Assembly: GCA_011634665.1 (NCBI GenBank)
Contig: WAEK01000019.1
Span: 372,001-436,000 of the forward strand
Direction: 5' to 3'
From: Mortierella sp. BCC40632
Lineage: Eukaryota > Mortierellomycota > Mortierellomycetes > Mortierellales > Mortierellaceae
DNA: 64,000 nt
Part shown: piece after piece, positions 11,881-22,274 of the stretch
How the letters are laid out: each line of letters opens with the position of its first letter
How positions within the stretch are numbered: position 1 is the first letter of the stretch
Translations under genes and position numbers: made by a program
The notes under the pieces: generated by a model
What the model saw: the letters and a program-made list of their open reading frames with translations, nothing else
Told to the model about the DNA's origin: nothing
The model's database searches: none

Positions 11881-13857
11881 TTAGCCCTCTTGGTCCATCG
11901 CTAACACTTTTTTCCAACTCCCTAGCCGCTCCATCACCTCCAGCTTTCTCTTTCCAAGGTAGTACTCATGCACAGTACGGTCTGCTTCATCGTATGCCTC
12001 CTTGAGGTTCGGCTTCTGCCTCAGCGGATTGTTCAAGTCGGAGAAATCTCCACAGCTACCTTGGTGTCCGTCAGCACCGTTGCGTCTCCCAGCGCGTTTG
12101 CTCACTGCAGAGATTCCTATCGACTTTTCCCAATTCACTGTGGTGTCACACCGTTGGCCCCAGATCTGCTTTCTACCATACTCCTCAATGTTCTCAATAA
12201 ACCGGCTGGCCATATACTTTGCCGTAGTCCCTGTCGTCCTGTGCATTATCTTCCATCTTAGCACCAACTCTTTTGGTACTAAGCCTTGGTATGCTTCCAT
12301 GATGGTGTGCATCGGTTGGTCGTCTTCCTCCTCGTTGTCCCTCTCCTCGTATTCCCTTGGCCGGATATTTGCCACACCCTGGAAAACATCCTCCAGCGAG
12401 GTCCCACAACTCCTCATCCCGTCTTTTTCTGTGAACCTCGGCTCCTTCTGCCTGAACTTCTTCTTTTCCTGCTGAGCCTTCTCCTTTCTTTCCTTCCACT
12501 CCCTTTTCTCCTTCAGCCACTGTCTACGTCCGCTGTCCTTCACTCTCGACACCATCTCCTTCCATCCTTCTTCCTGCGTCTGCCTCGTTGCTCTACATCT
12601 CCACACGTGCTCCATCGTTTCTGGTTCCTCCTCGCAGACTCTGCACGTATCCTCCTCATATAGATCTGGGTGGCGCTTCTTCATCTCAGTTAGAGTCGGC
12701 AGCATCCTATGCAGTTTCTTTATCCTGTGCGCTCTCTTACAGTCGCTTTCGCTGGTAAAAAATCCCCTTGGCGGGTTCCTGTTGTGGATAATGTCTAGAG
12801 TTGGACTCCATTCAATGGCTTTCCAGTCCCTGATGTACCTCTTGGTCCTGTTCTGTCTAAGCCAGTGTTGGTGTATCCTCGCCGCCGACTGAAGTTTGAG
12901 CAGCTGTCGCACGTCATCCTCTAGCGGATCTCCTAGGAATGTTGCTCTACAGCCGTACTCTTCCTGCATTCTGTCGGGCAGTTTCCACTCTTGTCTTTCT
13001 CCCCTATGCGCCCTGTTCGCTAACCGGTCCGCCGCCTCATTGCCACCCACACCCGAGTGACCTCTGACCCACTCAACTGTAACCCGCTCTCCCTGATTAC
13101 AGTATGCCCTGTGCACCTGCGTCCACCACTCCGCATACGTGGCTCTCTGCTTGATCCTGCAAGTGGCATCCACGCGACCCTCTACTAGCTTTTTAAAGCC
13201 TTTGACAACAGCCGTGTTGTCCAAGCGGACTATTGTCTCCTTCTCCCGTGGGCTGCATAGGATTGCTGCGAGGAGCCCGATCAGCTCTGCCTTCGTCGAC
13301 GACGCGTATCCACTCGTTGATCCTGAGATAATAGAATCGCAGCCATGCCCTCGCTCTGCCACCACTCCGAAAGTCATCTTTACACTGCCTTTGCCCATGT
13401 CTTTCATTGATCCATCAGAAAACAAAACAATGGTGTCCTCGTCCTTCAGTTGTTCTCTCCACCGTTTGACCTCCTCGATCGTTAGTCTGTTCAACTGCAC
13501 TCCCTCAAAGACTCCCTGTGGCTGTACTTCTGTAACTGCTTCTCGGAGTGGTATTGCTTCCCTCGCCATGGCTATTTCGGCTTCCCTCCTGATGGCGTTC
13601 CTTCTGTCTGTGTTGTCGATGTGCCTATTCAGCCATGGTCTCCTTCTTCTCCTTGCGGACTCCTTGGCGTACCTTGTTCGGAGCGTTCTTCGCAGTCTTA
13701 TCCGACTTCGGTACTCGTGCCTTCTCCGCCTTACAATTCGTCTTCTTTCTTTTTTCCTTTTTTCCTTCTCTTTTCTCTTTCTTTTTTCCTTCTTTTCTTC
13801 TCTTTTTCTCTTTCTTTTTTTCTTTTTTCCTCTTCTTTTTCTCTCTGCTTTTCCCAC
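11881..13857 (-). pseudogene. LINE-A ORF2, C-terminal part: RNase H and zinc knuckle
   Basis: This open segment encodes the 3' third of ORF2. An RNase H domain is visible: FSDGSMKDMG (first Asp), SSTKAELIGLLAA (Glu), VRLDNTAVVKG (second Asp) and VEWVRGHSGVGGNEAADRLA (His and last Asp). Further on comes CRVCEEEPETMEHVWRC, the CX2C-X8-H-X4-C knuckle typical of LINE C-termini. It ends KKVLAMDQEG. The N-terminal end overlaps the preceding ORF2 segment in another frame inside a Lys/Glu-rich, purine-only tract (13731-13857), so one frameshift separates them. All five catalytic acidic/His positions look present, so decay is recent. Confidence 0.88.
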
Positions 13858-16800
13858 TCTTTCTCAAGTGATTTTTCCAGCACTTCGAACTCATATTCCA
13901 GGTCTTCGCGCACAATCCACTTGTTCCCCCCTCTTCCGACCATTCTCTGTCTAACCCATGTATCTTTCCTCGTTTTCCTTTGGGCGTATGTCTCTTGCAT
14001 CCTCTTTGTGTCTGCCCTGTTCTGCATCGAGAACACTCTTCTCACTACCACTTCTTCTCTTTCTCTTTCCTCGTTTTCATTCTCGCTTTCTTCTTCACTC
14101 TCACTCACTTCTTCACTCTCTTCCTCTTCCTCAGTTGTGTATGAAGCGTCTGTCTCAATCGCTTCCAGACGCTCCTCTACTCTATTCTGCTGCTCCTCTG
14201 TCCACCTCCTTAACACCTCTCTCTCGGCTTCCTGTCCACACATCTGCCTCTGGATATTCTGGTACCATTTAGGCGGGAGCATCTTGCTGTCGTTGAAGCG
14301 TCTCCGGAACTCACTCCACGCGATCAGGTTTGTTTTCTCCTGGTCCATGATCTGCTCAGCGAAGAGTACTCCCCTTTTCCCTAGTTGGACTTTCATCTCT
14401 TCATCTAGTCCACCCCCCATCCATTCTTGGATGCTTACTGCTCCGTTACTGAGTCCAAGGTCGGGTCCAAGGTCCACTGCTAGGGTCATTCCTCAATCTG
14501 CAAGGATCTGACACACTCCACTTGTGATACTGTGTCTCTGGAGCTCCACAATGTCTGGCACCAGGGTAGGTACTGACGGCAACCTCTGTGCTTTCTGCAA
14601 CGCGAACAGTCGTGCACGGGCTGTTATTCCAACCAGTCCATTGTCTCCGAGTCGCAGCCATAGGCTTGATATTTGTTCCTCAGCCTGGACGTCCTCGAGC
14701 CTCCTGATTGCCCCCAGTCTTGTGTGGTGAACAATACTGTTGGGTGTCGTTTTAGCGAGCATGCTTTTGCTTTTGACGAGTGACACATACTTCCCTGTTA
14801 ACCTTTTTAAAACCGATTTGGGGAGGACTTGTACTGTCATCCTGTACAGCGCACGCGGTATCAGCACAGCGTTCACGATGTATGCTGTTTGTCTGTCTGT
14901 TACTTTCTTCCTTCTGATTGTCTTGCAGATTAGGTCGATGTCGTGTGCGATTAGGTCTTCAGTCGGTTTGGTGGATCCTTTTGCATTTACCCAAACTCCC
15001 AGTATCCGAGTTGCCTCTGCCTTCCCTATTGGCTTAATCAGCTCTTGGTCTGCCCCAAATACCAGATTTCTGTCTTGTACGCTGGGGTTGATTGTCAACA
15101 ACACTGTTTTTTTGGTGTTGATTTCGACCCCGTTGAGTTTAAAGAAATCCATTGCCGTGTCTAGAATCCTCTGTGCCCCTTCCTTTGTCCCCGCAATCCA
15201 GGTCGTGTCATCAACGAACGCCAAATCCGTTATCGGTGTTGGCCTTCCCCCATATTCCATCATGTATCCGTTGCCACTCTCCGCAATCTCACATAGCAGT
15301 GGGTCATATGCTATTCTCCACAATAAGGGGCACTCTACACCTCCTTGGTCCAGTCCGCACTCAGGGTGGTACTCCTCTGTGATGCCGTATTCCGTAATGA
15401 CTCTGTTGACCTTTGAGCATGCGATGTTACCACACAGTTCAGTGAAGTCTTCCGGCATTTTGATTCGTCTTAGCCCTCTGACTAGCATGCCGTCTGCACT
15501 GCAGTTCACCGAGTCGAAGCACCTTTTCATGTCCTGGAAGACCACCCACATCTCTTTTTTGTATTCCCGTGCGTCTTCCATTGCTGCATGAAGGATGTGA
15601 ATGGGATCTTTTGTGGTGGTTCCTTTTAGGACAGAGAAGTTGTGCCCTTTGAGAATATCGTGTCTCCTTAGGATTGTCCCTAATCGGTTCATGAGGATTG
15701 CGAACAATATTTTTCGGCCGTGTTCTAGCAGTGTAATTGGTCTTACCTCCGCCAGGCTACCGGACCACACTGGTGCCTTGGGGATGCAGTACAGGATTCC
15801 GGTTTTCCACTCCGTTGGCAGGTCCTTTTGGGCGATACATGCTGAGATAATTTGGAAGAGTATCCAGTCTCCAACTTGTCCTTGATGTTTGAAGAGGTCG
15901 TTTGTTGCACCCGATGAACCTGGCGCTTTTAGCTTGGGCGAGTCGCTAACAGCTGCCAAATATTCTTCCCAGCTTGGGGCGTCCATGAACCCGTTGTACC
16001 ACTCCTCTCTTATCCATTCTCGCGGCTTGTATTGTTTGTCCCATTGTGACCCTGGTTCAATTGGTTGTGCTGGTCGTGGTCCGTGCCATGCTTTGAACCA
16101 CTCTCGGACGTGAGCTTTGATCTCTCCTGGTTCCAAGATGGTTGTGATCAATCCGTCGCTGTTGGTTTGAACTCTGTCTAGCGTTACTTTGCCTTTGGTC
16201 CCGCTGAGAATGCTGTCGATTATTTTGCCTGCCGCCGTCTTCATTAACTCGTAGCGCTTCTCGATTGCGTCCTGAATAAATTTTCTAGTTCCTGTCTCCA
16301 CTTCAGTTTGGATCCGGCGCAAAATATCCTTCCACAATCTCTTCGTCTCGCTAATCCAGTCTATCCAAACGTTGTCCCCCTCCCCCCACAGTGGCACTTC
16401 ACCTGGTGGTGTTAGGTCGTCTTGCCTCTTTGCGTTGTGCTCTTCGACTTGTTCTAACGTTACCTTACGGTAGTGCCTTATCTCCTCCCAGTCTTCATTG
16501 GCGAAGGTTGGTCTTGGTTTCTTCCGGTATTCTGTAGCGATCTGCTTCAATTTCACCACTCCATGCAGAACGTGCTTTAGTGAAATTTCGTTTGCTGGTT
16601 TGACTCCCGAACGACCAACTATTCTTCCTGGTATCGATTCTTTAGCACTTCGTAAGATCACCTTCGAGTACCAGTTCCAAGCCGCGTTGAGGTCCACTTT
16701 CATAAGTTTCTCCTCTTCCACTGCCCCCTCAATCTGTTCTGGTAATTTTTCCAGTCCCATTTTTCCCCAAATCTCTTCTTTTTGTAGCGCCGTCTCGACC

Positions 16801-16898
16801 CTATCTTCGAATTCCTCCCAGTGCTCCTCCTTTGCGTCCCGGAATTGAAAGCGGTGCCCTGTAGAGATCACAAACAGGCCGCTGGGGAAATAGGATCA
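13731..16898 (-). pseudogene. LINE-A ORF2, reverse transcriptase part (one in-frame stop)
   Basis: Reading starts within about 16898-16871 (coding resumes near GLFVISTGHRF) and is open to a TGA at 14493-14495. It then continues in the same frame from 14489 to 13731. Reverse transcriptase motifs are clear: VFQDMKRCFDSVN (motif A), CGLDQGGVECPLLWRIAYD (motif B) and LAFVDDTTWIAG (motif C, FVDD in place of the common YADD). Downstream is thumb-like sequence and a Glu/Lys-rich linker. The upstream endonuclease is missing. The single stop plus the later frameshift make this a recent pseudogene; a TGA read-through or a sequence error cannot be excluded. Confidence 0.88.
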
Positions 16899-17728
16899 AA
16901 TGGGCTACGGTCAGTCTATCTTCTAACGATTCTACTTTCAACTCTCACATTAACGAAGGGGAAATACGTACAGGAAATGAGAATGGCCCTGTCTAAGAGT
17001 GATCTTAGGAGACTGGTACCAAATTGGAAGAAAATAACCGAGAGGGCTAACGAAATGAATTCTAAGTCGAAAGTAGGTAATTTTACACCGTGTGAATAAG
17101 CAGAAAAATGGGATTCAGACAAAGGAATTGGTGTCATAACTAAAGTACAAAGACGATGACCAACCTTTTGTCTAGATATCCTATTTTACAGAGATTTTCT
17201 AGAAAAGACAGTAGAAGGGTGGGGACCAAAGAAGATGATCGAGTTGCTATTCTGATGGGGTGGGGATGGCACAAATGGATACGAGTCAATTAAGCTGGCA
17301 CTGGTAGCTGTCCACACGAGGAATAAACAGCTCGATCAAGAAGAAAAAAAAAAGAAAAAGAAAGGGAAAGAAAGGATGGGATAGCAATGGCCAGAAGCCA
17401 TGCGGATGTCTCTTGATCCTCCTCGTGCGAGTCTTGGCTTCTTGATCCCACGATCGTTGAAGTATTCTTGCAATGGTCCAAGGAGGGGAGAAGGTCGATA
17501 AACGTCGCGTTGCAGACGGGTCGCCAGGAGCACTTCGATGGCATGGAACGAGCGGTCGGCAGCGCAAAGTCCATATGACTTAGGGTGGATGTCGCATGTC
17601 TGTCGTTGGGTAAGGGTCGCTCAACAAGGGGAGGGAGTAACTTACTCTTCAAAGACGGCAGGCAGACGAAATACAAAGAAGGGGCATCCCCGAGCAAGGA
17701 AGCTTGCTCGGTGTCTTTTATTTCACTA

Positions 17729-19356
17729 CAGTGGGCGCCAAAATGGTTTCAATAATTCTCAAATTTTCATATTTTAGCAATTTTCTACCCATCGAGAATA
17801 TGTAAATGCACCTTGTTGCTTAGATTGAAAACAATACCCAGAATGCCTTGTTCACGACAGTGTAAACAGATTTTCAATATGTTGTCAGAAAGGCGTGCTA
17901 TGAGGTAAATTGTTGAAGCTAGATATTGGAACCATTTCGCCACTTGGGCACGCCATTTATATTTATTGCTATTTCATCTCTTTTTTCACAATCGTTTGTC
18001 TTATATCTACAGTCAGTCAGAGAGATTAAAAGAAGATGAATAGATCTTGACAAGTTTGATATAAAATACGGGTGCAATCGCTCGAAAATGGTCGATATTC
18101 CTCCATCATGAAAAAAACGAAAGAAGACACTCAAAACTCTATCATAAGCCAGCTAAAAAAAGCAGGCTACTCCGTCAAGAATGTCGCTAGACGATTATCA
18201 GTCAGCCCTGCTTCTGTTTCAAGGATCCGAACCAAGCATTTACCTACTCTACAAAGGCAACCAACAGGAAGACCAAGAATTCTCTCGGCTCGCTCCAAGA
18301 ATGATCTCAACAGAAAGTTACTTTCCGGCATGTTGAAGACTAGCAAGCAGGTCCACAAGAGCCTCAATGGTGAAGGGACAGTTATCTCGTACAGATCAGT
18401 CCTTCGCAACCTCAGGGAGATCGGCTTTCAAGCGAAAAAAAAGTCAAAAAGCCTTTCCTTAGTAAGCGACACAAGCAAGCGCGGTTGGAGTGGGCAAGAG
18501 GTCATAAAAATTGGACCATCGATGACTGGAAGCGAGTGGTATTCTCAGATGAAACAAAGATAAACATCTGGAACTCGGACGGGATACAATATTACTGGGC
18601 TAAGCCAGGCGATCCGGTTCAACCATTTCATCTTCAACCTACTGTCAAGCATGGAGGTGGATCCTTGATGTTCTGGGGCTGTATGACGTCCAAGGGACTT
18701 GGCTATGGCTGTCAGATCTATGAAGGAACTATGAAAAAGGAGGATTACATCAATATTCTCGACACAACATTGAAAGAAAGTCTCGAGTATTATGATCTCG
18801 GAAAAAATGACTTCATTTTTCAGCACGACAACGACCCCAAACACAAAGCCAAAGCAACAACCAAGTACCTGGAGGATCAGGATATTGAGGTTCTTCGATG
18901 GCCTGCACAATCAGCAGATTTAAATCCAATCGAGCATGTTTGGGACAAGCTGAAGGTTCAGATTGGTCAACGAGAGAAGCGGCCTACGAGTGTTCATGAA
19001 TTGTGGGATATGGTGCTGGAGGAATGGGAGCTGATACCACAGGATATGATTGACAAGCTCTATGAGTCGATGCCACGAAGAGTAGAGGCCGTGTTGAAAG
19101 CGAAAGGGGGGAATACGAGGTATTGAAGAATTTTCCCGGACTAGTGGCAAAATGGTTTCTATGAGACGACAACATTGGAGGCGGCATAGCTCGCTCATGT
19201 GAAGTGATAAAGGCCCGCTTTCTTATTTCTCGGGTCCACCATTGATAAGACTTTCCTTTCTATTAGAATTGAATATGAAAGAGAAAGAAAGAATAAACGA
19301 GAAAATTAGAAAAAGCGAAATTTCTGAAAACATTGAAACCATTTTGGCGCCAACTG
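17729..19356 (+). mobile_element. Tc1-family DNA transposon, complete with TIRs and TA duplication
   Basis: The element is 1628 bp, flanked by TA at 17727-17728 and 19357-19358. The terminal inverted repeats start CAGTGGGCGCC (left) and, read inward from the right, CAGTTGGCGCC. Both continue with AAAATGGTTTCAAT before diverging. Size, CAGT terminus and TA target are typical of Tc1. It sits inside the gypsy gag relic, so it is the youngest layer of this nest. The encoded transposase is listed separately. Confidence 0.93.
18108..19126 (+). pseudogene. Tc1-type DD34E transposase, two frames joined at an A8 run
   Basis: The transposase catalyses cut-and-paste transposition. The N-terminal frame (ATG at 18108) has a helix-turn-helix: SVKNVARRLSVSPASVSRI. 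The second frame, open by 18485 and reaching a TGA at 19124-19126, has the catalytic triad VVFSDETKINIW (Asp), FQHDNDPKHKA (Asp) and SADLNPIEHVWDK (Glu), with 34 residues between the last two. Together the two give about 339 residues, normal for Tc1. The frames meet at A8-G (18435-18443). A -1 slip on A-AAA-AAG leads directly into a segment (KKPFLSKRHKQARLEWA) that is conserved at this place in the family. It may be a one-base deletion in a homopolymer or a programmed frameshift. Confidence 0.85.
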
Positions 19357-19366
19357 TATCTTCCGA

Positions 19367-19877
19367 TATCGTAGTTGCTACATGACACCGTCTCCTCGTC
19401 GAGTTTGGGGATCAGACGTTTATAGCGTCGGAACTCGTTGCTGTAGGCTGCGACAGACATCTTCCCTTGGCGGATAGTTGAGATCTTCCTTCGGGCTGCG
19501 TGAACGGCGTCAGGCGGGGTGAACCGGGACACGAACGCCGTACGGAAGTCGACCCAGTCCGTGGATAGGGTGAGGCCGGATGTTCTCCACCAAGAGCGGG
19601 CGTCCTCAGTGAGGGCCAGGACGATGTAAGGTACCCAATGAGAAGGGTCCAGTTGGACAATGGTGTAGTATTCCTCATAGCTGTCGAGGAAATTGAGGCA
19701 GCCTTCAGCATCGATGGTACCCTTGTAGGGTTCTGGCTTTTGGGGCTTCAGGACGGTAGCTAGGGTGCGGGCTAGGTCTTGTCGTGCCGCCTGTGCCGCT
19801 AGAGTGTCGGCGGCAGAAAGGCCACCGGCAGGGGCGCCAGCGGTAGAAGGGGTTTGGGTCGGTGCAGGGTCATTCAT
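19367..19877 (-). pseudogene. Ty3/gypsy gag fragment, interrupted by Tc1
   Basis: The reading frame opens MNDPAPTQTPSTAGAPAG and encodes about 170 residues of a capsid-type domain. Recognisable pieces are DAEGCLNFLDSYEEYY, TEDARSWWRTSG, DFRTAFVSRFTPPDA and IRQGKMSVAAYSNEFRRY, the usual retrotransposon-gag pattern. The frame ends at the Tc1 border, and the sequence beyond Tc1 does not continue gag: joined across the TA it meets stops at once. The gag was therefore already broken before Tc1 arrived. No protease, reverse transcriptase or integrase remains. Confidence 0.8.
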
Positions 19878-20059
19878 GGTGATCGTCGGGGGGGGGGGGC
19901 AAGGGGGCAGGGAAAAAAACAGGGCCAAAAATTGTTAACAGGGATGAGCGTAATCAAGGTCGGGGGATTGAAAATTCCTTTGCTGCCATGCAACAGCAAG
20001 AGTCGTAGAAAGAGCTGTTGTTTATTAGAGGGTGGTGAGAGGTATTTATATACTGCTGC

Positions 20060-20175
20060 ACCCATTCACATAGGGCGTCCATTTTTCCGGGCTTATTGGC
20101 GCCCCTGATGTTGAACGACCCTACTCTTAACTCTTTTTCCATTTCTCGTCCCATACCATTATTTTCTTTCTGCAT
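20060..20175 (-). pseudogene. LINE-A ORF2 start, first residues of the endonuclease
   Basis: ORF2 begins at an ATG at 20175, 17 nt upstream of the end of the ORF1 stop codon (TAA 20161-20159), in a different frame. It encodes LRVGSFNIRGANKPGK, the first strand of an APE-type endonuclease with its conserved N-x-R-G, then DALCEWVQQY. The reading passes into LTR-like sequence at about 20060. The remainder of the endonuclease is absent until coding resumes at about 16898. Confidence 0.8.
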
Positions 20176-22132
20176 TTAAAAAAAGATTTTCGTTTGTCTT
20201 TCCTTGTGTTTTCGCTCCACTTTGTGCTGGGGCACTTTCTCCCATCTTTGCTATTTCATCCGCTCTTTTTTTCGCATCAACCGCGATCGTCGCTATCCCT
20301 GCCAACGCTTCATTAAAAACGTCCCTGTTGTAGGGGGGTAAGTTTCCCATGGTAGTGCGCCTCTTTTTGTGTACCAACTTGTCCACGTCGTCCAGTTTTC
20401 CTGGTCCACTCTTGTTCTTTTCCTTTTCTTTTGTTTCCTCTTTTTCCTCTCCCATAGTGTTTCCCTGAAACATGTTCATAATGATGGTCATAAGGAGCTT
20501 ATTCTGTTCCTGAATAGCTTTTAGTGATTCGCTCAAGGACTGAACTGTCTGCGTGAGATGCTTCACTTGCTCCTCCATTCCCTTGTCATGTTTAGTGGTC
20601 AATTTTGCCGTTGAATTGGCTCCCCCAATTACTGGAAAGTTTTCCTCGTTGATTTCTACATGCTTTGCCACACTTTGTCTTCGTGTTGCTTGATAAGCGT
20701 TCTCAGGCTTGGGGTTTCCTGTCGTGGCTGCAGCAAACGATTTCCCTCTCTGCACTGGGTTGAATGTCCCTTTTCTGAACGCTTGCACCTCCTTGATGTG
20801 CATCCTGTTGATTATCCATTGTTTTTGGACCTCACACTTTCCTATTTCGTGCTCTTTGCCTTTGCATGCATAGCACAGTTTGTCCTGCAGCCCACACCAG
20901 GCCAACCTTTTCCCTCTAAATTCCATTCCTGTCTCCATTGCTTTCTTCATGTCTTCCTGTGTACGGAAGTAAACGAACGCCTCACGTCTGTAACGGAAGT
21001 GATTGCTCTTACCTAGATAAAACCGGGGTACTTCGATGAAGTCCGCTTGAACGTTTTCCATTAGATCTTTCAGGTCTAACGAGGATGTTCCGACTGGGAG
21101 TCCAGAAAGCTTGCAGGCAAAGTTGATATTCCAGCTGGCCAGTTCGCCTCCGATTTTTCCGATGCGAACCAAGTCTCTTCCTACGGCAACATACTGAGCA
21201 TTGTTTTTCTTGATCTCTCCAATTGTCTCCAGATCTTCAAATATGATCACCGCCTTCATTTTTCTCCCGTTGGTCACCGCCACGACCTTAAAACTTTGGA
21301 TCGGTCCTAGTTTGTTGGCAGCCATCTCAACAAATTTGTCGGGCACTGTTGGTGCGATGCCGTAGAGCTCTAGCGTTCTAGCCACTTCTGCCGCCCTGAG
21401 TGCTTCGTTGTCGACCACTGAAAATATATGGATCCTGTCGTCTTCGCCTGTGATTGCTCTTTCTTCCGGATCATCATTCTCCATTTCCTCGTCGACGTCC
21501 TGTCCGTCTCTGTCGATCTCCTCGATCGCCTTTTTGCTTGCCGTCATTGCCAATAACTTCCCAGCATCTTCTTTTGTTTCCACTACAATCTGGAAATGCT
21601 CTCGCCCTTGGAAAGTCATTTTCTTGGGTACCCTCACCAGATTCACTCTCTGTCCCAGCATTATTCTCTCCAGCTCCTTCTTTTTTTCCGCCATAGTACT
21701 GCCGACTACCCATGCAATTGGGATCTTCAACGCCAACTTCCCTTCTCCATGGGATTTAATGGTGAGCCATTGCTGCTCTTCTTCGTCACCTTCAGGCACA
21801 TTCTCATCCCCACCCTCCTCCGTGTCATCGACATCCATCTTTGCCTCGGCCTGTTTTGTAGCATTTTTTGCTGCTGCTGAGTACACGTACCCATGGACTA
21901 CATCGTAGTGGTCCACAATGACCGCAGCTCCTTCCTTAATCTCCTTCATTTTTTCCGCCGTCGTTCTAGCCCTCTCCTCTTCCATGTCGGGTTGGTTGCC
22001 TCCATTCTGGGCTCGATTTCCGTTCGGTCCGTTTCTTTTTTTCAGCAGATTCTGTTCATCTGCAAAATCTTCGCCATCAGACCGATGATGGACCAGATTT
22101 TTAGTTGTCCCGTGACCCTGGCCTTGGGACAT
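20159..22132 (-). CDS. LINE-A ORF1 protein (nucleic-acid-binding, intact)
   Basis: This 657-residue ORF1 product is expected to coat the element RNA and form the retrotransposition particle. It is uninterrupted, unlike ORF2. After an acidic N-terminus there are RRM-like segments (MKAVIIFEDLETIGEI and REAFVYFRTQEDMKKAM), then a zinc knuckle, CYACKGKEHEIGKCEV (CX2CX4HX4C), near residues 420-435. A coiled-coil-like stretch follows (LTQTVQSLSESLKAIQEQN) and a Lys/Glu-rich tail. ORF1 with an RRM plus CCHC knuckle is usual for Tad/I-group LINEs. Its start MSQGQGHGTT is the first ATG after the 108-nt leader. The 3' end overlaps the ORF2 start. Confidence 0.85.
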   Translation of the reverse strand: MSQGQGHGTTKNLVHHRSDGEDFADEQNLLKKRNGPNGNRAQNGGNQPDMEEERARTTAEKMKEIKEGAAVIVDHYDVVHGYVYSAAAKNATKQAEAKMDVDDTEEGGDENVPEGDEEEQQWLTIKSHGEGKLALKIPIAWVVGSTMAEKKKELERIMLGQRVNLVRVPKKMTFQGREHFQIVVETKEDAGKLLAMTASKKAIEEIDRDGQDVDEEMENDDPEERAITGEDDRIHIFSVVDNEALRAAEVARTLELYGIAPTVPDKFVEMAANKLGPIQSFKVVAVTNGRKMKAVIIFEDLETIGEIKKNNAQYVAVGRDLVRIGKIGGELASWNINFACKLSGLPVGTSSLDLKDLMENVQADFIEVPRFYLGKSNHFRYRREAFVYFRTQEDMKKAMETGMEFRGKRLAWCGLQDKLCYACKGKEHEIGKCEVQKQWIINRMHIKEVQAFRKGTFNPVQRGKSFAAATTGNPKPENAYQATRRQSVAKHVEINEENFPVIGGANSTAKLTTKHDKGMEEQVKHLTQTVQSLSESLKAIQEQNKLLMTIIMNMFQGNTMGEEKEETKEKEKNKSGPGKLDDVDKLVHKKRRTTMGNLPPYNRDVFNEALAGIATIAVDAKKRADEIAKMGESAPAQSGAKTQGKTNENLFLNAERK

Positions 22133-22240
22133 GTCGCTTCGCGATCGGGTTTGGTGTTGGTGAGTGTGTGTAGGGGTAGTTCTGTGGGGATTGTGAAGTT
22201 TATGCCCTGATCGCGGTAGATGGGAAAGGTGCCTTCCCCA

Positions 22241-22259
22241 GCTCCATGGCCCCAGAATC
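22241..22259. repeat. Target-site duplication of full-length LINE-A, 5' side
   Basis: This is the second copy of GCTCCATGGCCCCAGAATC (first at 11640-11658). Its last three bases also begin the 18-bp duplication of the next insertion (22257-22274), so two LINE-A elements entered 15 bp apart. Confidence 0.88.
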
Positions 22260-22274
22260 AGGGAATTTGAAGAA

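Larger units (their letters stand above)
16899..20060 (-). mobile_element. Ty3/gypsy-like relic inside LINE-A ORF2, carrying a Tc1 element
   Basis: This segment interrupts the LINE-A endonuclease coding region. On minus, near 20050, a TATATAAATACC box is followed by an LTR-like leader ending CTGTTAACA and then a gag start (19877). The gag is cut at the Tc1 site and nothing resembling pol follows. The left part (16900-17726) holds unassigned DNA with a hairpin (CCGAGCAAGC/GCTTGCTCGG near 17691-17712). I could not find a second matching LTR or a 5-bp target duplication, and about 180-200 residues of LINE endonuclease are absent. Deletion accompanied or followed insertion. Outer borders are approximate. 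Confidence 0.55.
11659..22240 (-). mobile_element. LINE-A: full-length Tad/I-like non-LTR retrotransposon with nested insertions
   Basis: The element is bounded by a 19-bp target duplication. Read on minus it has a 5' leader of about 108 nt, ORF1 (22132-20159), ORF2 (from 20175), a 3' UTR of about 210 nt and a 12-nt A tail. ORF2 carried an APE-type endonuclease, reverse transcriptase, RNase H and a C-terminal zinc knuckle, the layout of the fungal Tad and related I/Tad group. Its endonuclease is replaced over about 3.2 kb by a gypsy relic and a Tc1 element, and ORF2 has a stop and a frameshift. The element cannot be autonomous now. ORF1 and the clean target duplication show the insertion itself is fairly young. 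Confidence 0.9.

Noticed and set aside
16821..17099. Plus-strand ORF at the left border of the gypsy relic
   Set aside because: It begins inside LINE-A antisense sequence and has no recognisable domain; probably chance in unassigned DNA.
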